A stretch of 64,000 nucleotides of DNA from Actinoallomurus iriomotensis (GTDB lineage: Bacteria; Actinomycetota; Actinomycetes; Streptosporangiales; Streptosporangiaceae): the NCBI RefSeq assembly GCF_030269445.1, contig NZ_BSTJ01000008.1, positions 248,001 to 312,000 of the forward strand. The letters are read 5' to 3'. Every line of letters starts with the position of its first letter. Position 1 is the stretch's first letter. The notes below the pieces were generated by a model, which saw only the letters and a list, made by a program, of their open reading frames with translations, had not been told where the DNA came from and ran no database searches. Made by a program: the position numbers and the translations under genes. This document shows, piece by piece, positions 55,911 to 64,000 of this stretch.

Positions 55911-57386
55911 TCACTGGCGGCTGACGGCGCGGGTGATGCCGGCGACGACGGTGGTGGCGAGGATCCAGCCTGCGGCGATGAGGAGGTAGGCGAGCCACTG
56001 GTAGGCGCCGTGGGGGTTGAAGGCCTTCTCCTGGCCGAAGTCGATGATCGGCAGGAGGAGGTCGAGGGTGTAGATGAGGGCGTTGAAGTCGGGGGCTTTG
56101 CCTGGCTCTACGGGTTGTGGGTGGTGGAGGCCGTAGACGACGGTGCCGAGGAGTAGGAGGCCGAGGAGCCAGGCCATGGCTCGGGTGGGGCGGTAGCCGT
56201 AGCCGACGGTGGCGTCCTGGGCGTGTCCCCAGAGTTTGGCGTACCAGGCCAGTGTGGTGCGGTGGCGGCGTTGCCTGGCGAGTTGCACGGCGCGGGCTTG
56301 GGCGTCGTCGCCGACGCGCCGGTACGCGGCGGCGAGTTGTTCGTAGGCGTGCGGGACATAGCCGTCGTCGTCGCGTTCGAGTACGGCCAGCCGTGGGCCG
56401 GCGGGGAGGCGGGGCTGGAGTGAGGTGTAGGTGAGCCCGTCGAGTTTGACGTGGGCCGGCCAGACCTCGGGTGCGGCGTGGATGAGGCCGATCTGGGAGC
56501 CGCGCAGGTTGACCGATCCGCTGATGGGCGCGGCGTCACCCAGCCAGAGTTCGCCGATCGTGCAGCTGGTGGCGCGCAACGCGACGCCGCGGGGGTTGGA
56601 CAGACGGGCCTCGCCGAGGTTGACCTGGGCGGGGATCTTGGCTCCGCGTAGGTTGATCCTGCCCTCGGTATGGAGCCGCCAGGCGTCCAGGTTGGAGCCG
56701 ACGGTCAGGTTCTCCGCGTCGATGACCGTGCGGTCCGGCTCGCTCAGCTCGGCGTTGTCGAGGTTCACGGCGCCGGTGACCGTCGCGCCGGCCAGCCGGA
56801 TCTGTCCGCGGATCCGCAGCCGGGGCGCCCAGACGTCGTCGTCGATGGTGGCGTGGTTGAGCTGCAGGATCGGGTCGCGTTCGGCGTCATCGACGCGTTC
56901 TTCGCCCAGGTCGGCCTTGTCGAGGAAGAAGGCCCCGGAGATCCTCGCGCCGCCGAGCCGTACCGCGCCGGGGATGCGGCTGCCGGTGATCCGCAGGACG
57001 CCGTCGACGCGGATGGTGGCGGCGTCCAGGCCGGGCAGGTGGCACTGGCTGAAGTTGAGCTGGCGGATCCGCATCGCGTACAGGTTCGGGGCGTGGTCGA
57101 AGTGGCAGTTCCAGAACCGGACGGCGTAGGGGATCGTCGCGTGCTTGAGATCCAGCCGGCCGGTGACGCGTACGCCGGCCAGGCGCAGTGACGCGATCTC
57201 GCCATCGGCGGGCCGGCCACTGACCAGAAGCCTCCGGATGACCTCGGCGCGTACGGAGCGCTCCGGGCCCCACGCATGGCCGTCCTCGGCCGTTTCGCCG
57301 TTGGCGCCAGAGAACTGGACGTCTCGGCCGTACGGGAACGCGTCCCATACTTTGCGCTCAAAGGGTGTCAGGCCGGGATTCTTCAT
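55911..57386 (-). CDS. Beta-helix (pentapeptide-like) membrane-anchored protein
   Basis: Protein of 491 residues of the group often labelled membrane-associated oxidoreductase in Streptomyces, although no cofactor motif is visible. Residues 70-300 form regular strands with repeating units such as GAVRLGGARISGAFFLDKADL and GRINLRGAKIPAQVNLGEARL, consistent with a right-handed beta-helix like pentapeptide proteins. A helical linker (YVPHAYEQLAAAYRRVGDDAQA) follows. Two C-terminal membrane helices, LLGLLLLGTVVYGL and YLLIAAGWILATTVVAGI, anchor it. The function is unknown. Confidence 0.78.
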   Translation of the reverse strand: MKNPGLTPFERKVWDAFPYGRDVQFSGANGETAEDGHAWGPERSVRAEVIRRLLVSGRPADGEIASLRLAGVRVTGRLDLKHATIPYAVRFWNCHFDHAPNLYAMRIRQLNFSQCHLPGLDAATIRVDGVLRITGSRIPGAVRLGGARISGAFFLDKADLGEERVDDAERDPILQLNHATIDDDVWAPRLRIRGQIRLAGATVTGAVNLDNAELSEPDRTVIDAENLTVGSNLDAWRLHTEGRINLRGAKIPAQVNLGEARLSNPRGVALRATSCTIGELWLGDAAPISGSVNLRGSQIGLIHAAPEVWPAHVKLDGLTYTSLQPRLPAGPRLAVLERDDDGYVPHAYEQLAAAYRRVGDDAQARAVQLARQRRHRTTLAWYAKLWGHAQDATVGYGYRPTRAMAWLLGLLLLGTVVYGLHHPQPVEPGKAPDFNALIYTLDLLLPIIDFGQEKAFNPHGAYQWLAYLLIAAGWILATTVVAGITRAVSRQ

Positions 57387-57450
57387 CGGCGGGACTTTCT
57401 CGCGGCCACGGCCGCCGTGTCAACGAGCGTCGCGACCCACCGGCGCGGCG

Positions 57451-58500
<1,050 letters not shown>

Positions 58501-58529
58501 GGGGGCTCCTACAGTGGGTACGAGAGTAA

Positions 58530-58578
58530 ACGGAGAACTCTCCGTCTGACTTCGGAGACGCTAACGGAGAACTCTCCG
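58530..58578. promoter_or_regulatory. Twin TetR operators for the aldo/keto reductase
   Basis: CGGAGAACTCTCCG is present at 58531-58544 and again at 58565-58578. Each is a perfect 6-2-6 palindrome; the first extends to ACGGAGAACTCTCCGT. They lie between the reductase start (58500) and the TetR start (58618). Confidence 0.8.
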
Positions 58579-58617
58579 CTTCGCAATCGGGCGATCGCCC
58601 GCACACCAGGAGGACCC

Positions 58618-59169
58618 GTGCCCGACGCCGCGCCGCAGCGCTCCGACGCGCTGAAGAACCGGGAGGCGATCCTCCAGGTGGCCCACGACGCGCTCGCCGA
58701 GTCCCCGGACGCCTCGCTCAACTCGATCGCCAAGCGCGCGGGCGTCGGCGCTGGCACGCTCTACCGGCACTTCCCGACCCGCGAAGCGCTGATCCTGGAG
58801 GTCTACCGGCACGACGTCGGCCGCCTCGTCGACTCCGTGCCGGACGTCCTGGCCGCCCATACGCCGCTGGACGCGCTGCGGCACTGGTTCACCACCCTCG
58901 CGGCCTACGTGCGCCTCAAGCACGGCCTCGGTGACGCGCTGCACACCGCCGCCGCCCAGGAGATCGTCGACGCGACGTACGCCCCCGTCACCGCCGCCAT
59001 CGGCCGGCTCCTCGACGCCTGCGAACGCGCCGGCGAGGTACGCCCCGGCCTCGACTCCGCCGACGTCCTCTTGCTGATGAGCTGCCTGTGGCGCACCCCC
59101 GGCGACCCGGCCGGCACCGCCCAGGCCGACCGCCTGCTGGAACTGGCGATCGACGGCTTCCGGCCGTAG
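58618..59169 (+). CDS. TetR-family regulator of the aldo/keto reductase
   Basis: Repressor of 183 residues. GTG 58618 follows AGGAGG; the longer open frame upstream, back to 57940, runs antisense through the reductase and is not used. The helix-turn-helix is ASLNSIAKRAGVGAGTLYRHFPTREALI, and the C-terminal domain starts VYRHDVGRLVDSVPDV. Twin palindromes in the divergent promoter make autoregulation and control of the reductase very likely. Confidence 0.93.
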   Translation: MPDAAPQRSDALKNREAILQVAHDALAESPDASLNSIAKRAGVGAGTLYRHFPTREALILEVYRHDVGRLVDSVPDVLAAHTPLDALRHWFTTLAAYVRLKHGLGDALHTAAAQEIVDATYAPVTAAIGRLLDACERAGEVRPGLDSADVLLLMSCLWRTPGDPAGTAQADRLLELAIDGFRP

Positions 59170-59195
59170 GGCCGGTCACACTGGGGGACGGCCGG
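59160..59195. terminator. Hairpin after the TetR gene
   Basis: CCGGCCGT (59160-59167) pairs with ACGGCCGG (59188-59195) across a 20-base loop. The left arm overlaps the stop codon. Long loop and no T tract make it a weak call. Confidence 0.4.
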
Positions 59196-59215
59196 ACATC
59201 ACACGAACGGCGCCT

Positions 59216-59400
59216 GACCTCGATGCCGCAGGTCAGGCGCCGCGATGAAGGGCGGCCCAAAACCGGTCCGAGCCCGGTCCATCACCTGATCGGTGAGGGC
59301 GGCGGCATTCCCTTGGCCATCTCGCTGACGGGCGAGAACCGCCTTGCCGCACTGGTTCCGCCGGCTACGCATCCGTTGGGAGATCTGGCGGCGCCTCAAA
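59216..59400 (+). mobile_element. IS5-family transposase remnant
   Basis: The plus strand encodes RPKTGPSPVHHLIGEGGGIP followed by LAISLTGENR, matching the catalytic-core region of IS5-type transposases (HHLIxDxxGIPLAxSLTGxNR). After a frameshift near 59340 it reads FRRLRIRWEI, the C-terminal RLRIRWE signature. Intervening transposase sequence and both ends are missing and no terminal repeats remain, so it is a fossil. It lies between the TetR gene and the 247-residue gene on the other strand. Confidence 0.65.
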
Positions 59401-59421
59401 CGATCACTCTGTCAGGAGTTC

Positions 59422-60165
59422 TCAGCCGAAGACGGCTCGCTCCGCCTTCGCGAGGAGGGCGACCAGTTCGTCGGCTTCTGTCTTGTCGAGGGCCGCGAAG
59501 GTGGGGGCCATCAGCTCGTCAGTGAGTCGTTCCGCGGCAATATGTCGGCGCCGTACCTCCTCCGTGACCTCCGGATACGGCCGCGGCCAGCCGAAGTATT
59601 CGGCGTTCGCCTCACCGTCGGGCAGGATCGCCGAGGTGCCGCTCACAACCGCCTCCAACGGGCTGAGCCCGCTCGCCAGGACCGCGACGATATGCAGGCC
59701 GCCACGGAGCTCACGTACGACATGGGCGAGCTGAATCACCCGTGCTCGGTCATCCTCAGGCAACCGCATCGCCCGCCAACCGGCGAACAGCGGCGCACCC
59801 ACCACGTTCCCACCGTCCACGACGAGCTGGAGCAGATCGGCCAGGCGCGCCGACTCGGCAAAATCGGCCAGCTTGCGGCGGCCGAAGTCATGAGCCACGA
59901 CGGCATACCGATCAGCCGCGGTCGCCGCGGAGAGACCGGCGCCGGCTTCCCACGCCTCCCGTACGGTCTCGGCCGGGAAGAAGCCGGCCGCGGACACGAC
60001 CACATCGGCGTCGACGTCTCCCAGAACCCCGAAGCGACCCCGGAAATACGGCGCCCAGCCGGTCAACCTCACCTCTCTCGAGTAGGCCTTCGCCTCTCGA
60101 GAGATCATGAAGGCTCCACCCAGCCGCCCGATCGGCTCGGCCACCGCCGCCGCGATTTCGCGCAT
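59422..60165 (-). CDS. SCO6745-family protein
   Basis: All-alpha cytoplasmic protein of 247 residues, resembling the SCO6745 family. Landmarks are VAEPIGRLGGAFMISREAKAYSREVRLTGWAPYFRGRFG and the closing RHIAAERLTDELMAPTFAALDKTEADEL, with the repeated Ala-rich helices expected. ATG 60165 is chosen for the conserved MREIAAAVAEPIG start; a frame to 60219 is longer but unlikely. Function is unknown. It stands alone beside the IS remnant. Confidence 0.75.
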   Translation of the reverse strand: MREIAAAVAEPIGRLGGAFMISREAKAYSREVRLTGWAPYFRGRFGVLGDVDADVVVSAAGFFPAETVREAWEAGAGLSAATAADRYAVVAHDFGRRKLADFAESARLADLLQLVVDGGNVVGAPLFAGWRAMRLPEDDRARVIQLAHVVRELRGGLHIVAVLASGLSPLEAVVSGTSAILPDGEANAEYFGWPRPYPEVTEEVRRRHIAAERLTDELMAPTFAALDKTEADELVALLAKAERAVFG

Positions 60166-60311
60166 CCCAACCGCCCCTCCTCGAACCGAACCGCATTCTA
60201 TAGTTCTAGGCCAGGCCAATTCGGTTCACCAGAGGGCGGGGCGGCGCACGACGCGCCGTCGATCGCCCTGAGCCCGTTCAGGAGAACGCGTCTGAACCAT
60301 CGTGTTGACGG

Positions 60312-60554
60312 TCATGGCAGCCAGCGCTCGCCCATCCGTGCTACGCGACGCCGGCTGGCGTCGTTAGCGGCGATCCGCCGGTCGATGGAGGTGTCCTCTC
60401 CGGATTCTTCGCCTAGCTGCCCCAGCCACATAACGTCCGCGTCATCACTGTCCGTGCGGTTTCGCGTACGAACGATGCCGCGCCACAACACGGCGGCGGC
60501 GAGGAGGATGCCGGCGAGGGCGCCCCAGATCATGAAGGTGCCGATGGCGCTCAC
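60312..60554 (-). CDS. Small single-pass membrane protein, 80 residues
   Basis: GTG 60554 begins MSAIGTFMIWGALAGILLAAAVLW, a signal-anchor helix. A charged cytoplasmic tail follows (RTRNRTDSDDADVMWLG, ending RRRVARMGERWLP). G-rich GGGGGTGAGC precedes the start. Its first bases overlap the stop of the 44-residue gene upstream (GTGA), so both are probably translated from one message. The family is unknown. An in-frame extension to 60905 lacks a site and overlaps that peptide, so it is not used. Confidence 0.55.
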   Translation of the reverse strand: MSAIGTFMIWGALAGILLAAAVLWRGIVRTRNRTDSDDADVMWLGQLGEESGEDTSIDRRIAANDASRRRVARMGERWLP

Positions 60555-60685
60555 ACGCTCACCCCCGACAGGGCGAGGGTTGCGCGGAGCCGGGAGCGCG
60601 CGGCCCGGCGGGCCGGCGCATCGGCGCGGCGTCGCCGTCCTTCCACGCCGGCGACTGGAGCGTAGTAAAGCGGGATGTCGATCAC
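60551..60685 (-). CDS. Small basic peptide, 44 residues
   Basis: GTG 60685 has GGAGG seven bases upstream (60693-60697), a good initiation signal. The product starts MIDIPLYYAPVAGVEGRRRR and continues Ala/Arg-rich to ALSGVSV. It overlaps the 80-residue membrane protein gene by four bases. It is too short for family recognition. Coupled tiny genes like these can be leader or antitoxin-like peptides, which is speculation. Confidence 0.5.
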   Translation of the reverse strand: MIDIPLYYAPVAGVEGRRRRADAPARRAARSRLRATLALSGVSV

Positions 60686-61529
60686 AGACGGACCTCCGAG
60701 TGGTCGGCCTGCCACATTCGTCCGCGGATGCGTCCATCTGCATGGCCGACTCGATGGCGTACAGCTCGTCGAGTATAGGGATGTTTGCCGCAAAACGCCC
60801 ATAGGCCCATAATTCGGGCACAGTGTGAGAGTATCGGCAGGTCAGCAAGCCCTGAAGCCGATGTAGGCGAGAGGAGGCTTCCGTGAGGACGTCGAGGAAG
60901 AGCACCTGTCGCTGAGATGATCTCCCAGGATCTGGCCGACCCTGACGGACGGTCCGTTCAACCGGGCGCGCCGGGCAACAGGCTGGGCGACGCGGCGGCC
61001 CTGGAACAACCGTCAGGTCGCGGTCACAAGGTAAGTCCTGGAATTCAATGGACCAGGAAAAAGCCCGGCTCTCTCTTGAGCCAGGATTCTCGCCGACCGG
61101 GCATTGCGTAATCGCCCAGCCACGAGGTCCCGTTCACACCTCAAGTGTTCCGGATAGCCCCCCACCACCGGAACATTTCGCGGCACAGTCCTACGGAACG
61201 CCCCGACCTGCGGGTCCGCTCCGGCTGCTCGCTGTTCCGGTGGACGATCCCCTAACGGAACAGCCGTGAGCGATCAGCGTCACCCGGCTACCCATGATCA
61301 TTTTGGCGACAACTGCCGCGTTCCTGAATTCCTCGAATGACCGGGCTCCGATGGCTCGCCCCGCTCCATTCCGGAGTGACGGTGCGGCCGTCCGGTAGGG
61401 GCCAAGCGCCTCGACTCCCGCTACGGAACGGGCGTGCGGTGACCGGCCCTGCCCGGCGGCGCATCGGCGTGTAACGCTTCCCTGCGGTTTCCCCAAGGTG
61501 GGCAAAGCGACTTCGCAGGGAGGACGGCG
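60686..61529. other. No gene recognised; repeated TGTTCCG motifs
   Basis: Open frames here are short and unlike known proteins. Two hairpins use the same word: TGTTCCGG/CCGGAACA at 61146-61175 and CTGTTCCG/CGGAACAG at 61232-61263. Further CGGAAC words occur near 61194 and 61425. The stretch may hold operators for a regulator of the adjacent sigma locus or be decayed DNA. Confidence 0.5.
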
Positions 61530-62073
61530 ATGCATGTCCCGACATCGGCACTGACCCAGAGGCCTTCGATGCCTTCTACCGGCGGCACGTCCGGATGGTG
61601 ACCGGCTTCGTGGCCCGCCGGGTGCTCGATCCGCATCTTGTGGACGACCTCACCACAGAGGTCTTCTTGGCCGCCATCGAGACGGCGGACCGGTACCGGG
61701 CCAGGCTCGGCGGCGAGACGGCCTGGCTGGTGGGCATCGCCCGCAATGTCCTGGCCGCCGAACGCCGCCGCAGTGCCCGGCAGCTCGACAAGGACCGCCG
61801 CGCCGGAGGCCGCAGGCCCCTGGCCCCTACGACATCGAACGTCTAGAGGAGCGGATCGACGCCGAACGCGCTGCCCGGCACCTCATGGCGGCCATCGCGG
61901 ACCTGCCGGACAGGCTCCGGGCGGTCCTGGAACTGGTCGACGTGGACGGCCTGTCGGCCATCGAGGCGGCGGCCATCTTGAAGATCCGGCCCGGCACCGC
62001 GCGGGTCCGGCTGCACCGCGCCCGCCGCCTGCTCACCCCGGCGGCTGTAGCAACCCTGGAGGGAGCATCATGA
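61530..62073 (+). pseudogene. ECF sigma factor gene with two frameshifts
   Basis: ATG 61530 has GGGAGG six bases before it, but after MHVP the sigma body continues in another frame: TDPEAFDAFYRRHVRMVTGF, DPHLVDDLTTEVFLAAIE and TAWLVGIARNVLAAERRR (region 2). A second shift near 61820 moves to YDIERLEERIDAERAARHLM and the intact region 4, DLPDRLRAVLELVDVDGLSAIEAAAI with KIRPGTARVRLHRARRLL. The stop overlaps the next gene by ATGA. Unless both shifts are sequencing errors, the sigma factor is inactive although its partner gene is intact. Confidence 0.7.
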
Positions 62074-62771
62074 CCGATCTGGACGCTTTCGAGGAACACC
62101 GCCTGACCGAGCTCAAGCAGATCGTGGCGGCTCGCGCCGCAGCCACACCGCCGCGCCGTAGCCGATCGCGGATCCGGGCGTCGGCTGGGACGTGGGTTCC
62201 GACCTGGGCCGCTGCCCGATACCTCCGGCATCGCGTGTGGGTCGCGGCCGCCGCGGTCGCGGTCGCCGCGGGCATGGCGACGCTGGTGACCTCGTTGGGC
62301 GACACCGACCCGGCGTACGCCGTCACCAAGCACACCGACGGCACAGTCGACATCGACATCCGCGACTTCCATGACGCCGACGCGTTGTCCCGGCAGCTCA
62401 GCAAGCTCGGCGTGCCCGCCAGGGTCTTCTACATCTACGGGCCCGACCTTTGCCGCCAGCCGTACGCCCACAAGATCGACAACATCCCTGAGGGCCTTTA
62501 CAGCCACCCCATCGACGTGCCCGGCGACCCAGAAGTCATGCGGCTGCAGATCAACACCCGGCTGATGCGACCCGGCCAGTACTTCGTCTTCGTCCTCAAC
62601 GTCACCCGGCACCAGGGCGGCACCGATCGGGGCGTCGGCGAGTACCTCGTGGCCGGACGGCTGATCCCGTGCCGGTTCTATCCGGCGCCCACTCCGGCCC
62701 GCCCGCCGGGCCTGCCGAAGAACGCCGTGGTCGGCGGCCCTTCCGGAGACATCCTGTTCGCGGGCGACTAG
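62070..62771 (+). CDS. Membrane protein partner of the sigma gene (anti-sigma-like)
   Basis: This is a 233-residue single-pass protein. A cytoplasmic N-terminus of about 50 residues (MTDLDAFEEHRLTELKQIVA, then Arg-rich) leads to a membrane helix, VWVAAAAVAVAAGMATLV, and an outer domain. That domain has YAVTKHTDGTVDIDIRDFHDADALSRQL and one Cys pair (GPDLCRQ, LIPCRF). ATG 62070 follows GGAGGGAG and overlaps the sigma stop. The layout is that of proteins encoded beside actinobacterial ECF sigma factors, and it could bind sigma through the N-terminus. No zinc-binding HxxxCxxC motif is present. Confidence 0.75.
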   Translation: MTDLDAFEEHRLTELKQIVAARAAATPPRRSRSRIRASAGTWVPTWAAARYLRHRVWVAAAAVAVAAGMATLVTSLGDTDPAYAVTKHTDGTVDIDIRDFHDADALSRQLSKLGVPARVFYIYGPDLCRQPYAHKIDNIPEGLYSHPIDVPGDPEVMRLQINTRLMRPGQYFVFVLNVTRHQGGTDRGVGEYLVAGRLIPCRFYPAPTPARPPGLPKNAVVGGPSGDILFAGD

Positions 62772-62858
62772 CTGTACTGACCATACCTCGCGCACTTGGG
62801 GCGGCTTATCCGGTGGGCGCTCCAGCAGGAACGTCGAACAGCGCCGATGCCGGCGGGC

Positions 62859-63833
62859 TTAAGAGGGCCGGGGCCCGGCGGCGCGGCGGAGCCGGTTGGC
62901 GATCGCCAGTCCCAATCCCTCCTCCACCGGCAAGGACGCGACGATGAGGTCACACCCGGCCTGGTCGAGCTCGCGCAGGAACCCGTACAGCCCGCGCGCG
63001 TAGGCGGCCATCGAACCAGGGACCGCCACCACGGCGTGCACCTTGACCGGGGCCTCAGCGAAGGAGGAGGGCACGAGCACGCCCACCCGGTGCCCCAGCT
63101 CCTGCGCGAGCTCGGCTTCGGCGACGACCTTCTCGGGCTCGACCAGGACGACTCGCGCCCGCGGCGCGTAGTGGGATGGATGCTGGCCCGGTACCCGGAC
63201 GCGGCTCGTCGAGTGGACGGCAAGAGAGCGGCCCAGCACCGTTTCGAGGTCCTCGCGTGTCACTCCGCCGGGTCGCAGGATGCTCGGCGTCTCGCCCGTG
63301 GCGTCGACGATGGTGGACTCGATGCCGACCTCGCAGGCGCCGCCGTCCAGTACGAAGTCGATCTCATCACCGAGCTCGGCGCGGACGTGGTTCGCCGTTG
63401 TGGGGCTGACCGAGCCGAAGCGGTTGGCGGACGGGGCTGTGAGGCCGCCGCCGAAGGCCGACAGCAGCCCGAGCGCGAGGGGATGATCGGGCACGCGCAC
63501 GGCCACCGTCTCCAGGCCACCCGTCGCCTCGAGCGGCACCCGGCGATCACGCCGTAGGACCAGCGTGAGTGGCCCCGGCCAGCAGTGTTCGGCCAACAGG
63601 CGTGCGGTCGCGGGCACATCGGCGACCCATTCGTCCAAATGCTTCGCGTCGCCGATGTGGACGATCAGCGGGTGGGAGGGCGGACGCCTCTTGACCTGGA
63701 AGGTACGCGCGACCGCGACAGGGTCCTCGGCGTTGGCACCCAGACCATAGACAGTCTCGGTCGGGAAGGCCACCAGGCCTCCGGCGCGCAGCACACCGGC
63801 CGCCTTTTCGATGTCACTGATGTTTGCCCTCAC
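62859..63833 (-). CDS. L-threonylcarbamoyladenylate synthase (Sua5/YwlC type)
   Basis: Makes threonylcarbamoyl-AMP for the t6A37 modification of tRNAs reading ANN codons. The N-terminal YrdC domain (1-200) has LVAFPTETVYGLGANA, KRRPPSHPLIVHI, WPGPLTLVL, APSANRFGSVSPTTA and ESTIVDATG. A linker with HPSHYAPRARV joins the C-terminal Sua5 domain. Length of 324 residues marks the long Sua5 form rather than the short YrdC form. The start is GTG 63833 with GGGAGG some distance upstream. The gene is convergent with the anti-sigma-like gene. Confidence 0.93.
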   Translation of the reverse strand: MRANISDIEKAAGVLRAGGLVAFPTETVYGLGANAEDPVAVARTFQVKRRPPSHPLIVHIGDAKHLDEWVADVPATARLLAEHCWPGPLTLVLRRDRRVPLEATGGLETVAVRVPDHPLALGLLSAFGGGLTAPSANRFGSVSPTTANHVRAELGDEIDFVLDGGACEVGIESTIVDATGETPSILRPGGVTREDLETVLGRSLAVHSTSRVRVPGQHPSHYAPRARVVLVEPEKVVAEAELAQELGHRVGVLVPSSFAEAPVKVHAVVAVPGSMAAYARGLYGFLRELDQAGCDLIVASLPVEEGLGLAIANRLRRAAGPRPS

Positions 63834-64000
63834 CCTCAGAATCCTCCCACCATTCCATTCCCGCGTTGTCCTACCAGGCCTGGGATGGGGGCGGCGGCGA
63901 TCGATCCCGAACCGCCGGCCGGCGACGCGGCCGCCAAGCTCAAGCCCGCCGCTGCCGATTGTCAGTTGCGGTCTTAGCCGGGTTCGATCGCCAGGGCGTG

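Noticed and set aside
61048-61535. Short frames in the gene-free stretch before the sigma pseudogene
   Set aside because: No ribosome-binding site, no domain and low-complexity products.

Overview
The window is 64 kb of very GC-rich actinomycete chromosome. The evidence is pervasive G/C third codon positions, many GTG/TTG starts, four-base stop/start overlaps, PucR-type control of a fatty-acid synthase operon, DUF3145, DUF5998, GvpL/F and WYL families, and a parE/parC pair lying with a GNAT/acyl-CoA-synthetase fusion, DUF5998, phosphatase, sulfurtransferase and DUF2203 genes. The gene content suggests a Streptosporangiales-like organism, possibly Thermomonosporaceae; that placement is inference.

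Layout. 1-7.7 kb: an ABC-2 exporter (permease cut by the window edge), parE, and a three-gene membrane protein/histidine kinase/response regulator operon followed by three 126-bp tandem repeats. 7.7-18.1 kb: parC, an FMN-dependent lactate oxidase, an MFS pump with its divergent TetR regulator and operators, an ArsR regulator, a RecQ-phosphoribosyltransferase fusion, an orphan GvpL/F protein and a PfkB kinase. 18.2-23.9 kb: conserved metabolic block (GNAT/acyl-CoA synthetase, proline-rich peptide, DUF5998, phosphatase, sulfurtransferase, DUF2203).

23.9-29.5 kb is the most unusual part. A tightly overlapping operon encodes an ECF sigma factor, a 141-residue protein with an Ig-like C-terminal half, and a TPR-CHAT caspase-like protease. 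Nearby lie a proteasome-like Ntn hydrolase with T1/D17/K33, a cytoplasmic S8 subtilase, and the truncated 3' end of a second subtilase. Together they look like a proteolytic sensing, conflict or regulated-death module.

29.5-42.7 kb: lnt, DUF3145, an SDR, then the fasR-fabD-fabH-acpP-fabF-carboxyltransferase cluster, a secreted alpha/beta hydrolase, a second degenerate repeat array and a second kinase/regulator pair. 42.7-52.7 kb: PHP, ACT, CDF, WYL and VOC genes, a DUF1259 protein, an ArsR/MFS divergent pair with repeated operators, a Ser/Thr kinase, an EamA exporter and an Lrp regulator.

52.8-62.1 kb is accessory and decaying: remnants of an alpha/beta hydrolase, a TetR regulator, a lipoprotein, an IS5-type transposase and an ECF sigma factor. 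Among them are an AT-richer HEXXH metallopeptidase plus partner gene (toxin/immunity-like), a pentapeptide-like membrane protein, and an aldo/keto reductase with divergent TetR and twin operators. The window closes with an anti-sigma-like membrane protein and a threonylcarbamoyl-AMP synthase. I saw no rRNA, tRNA or CRISPR array.
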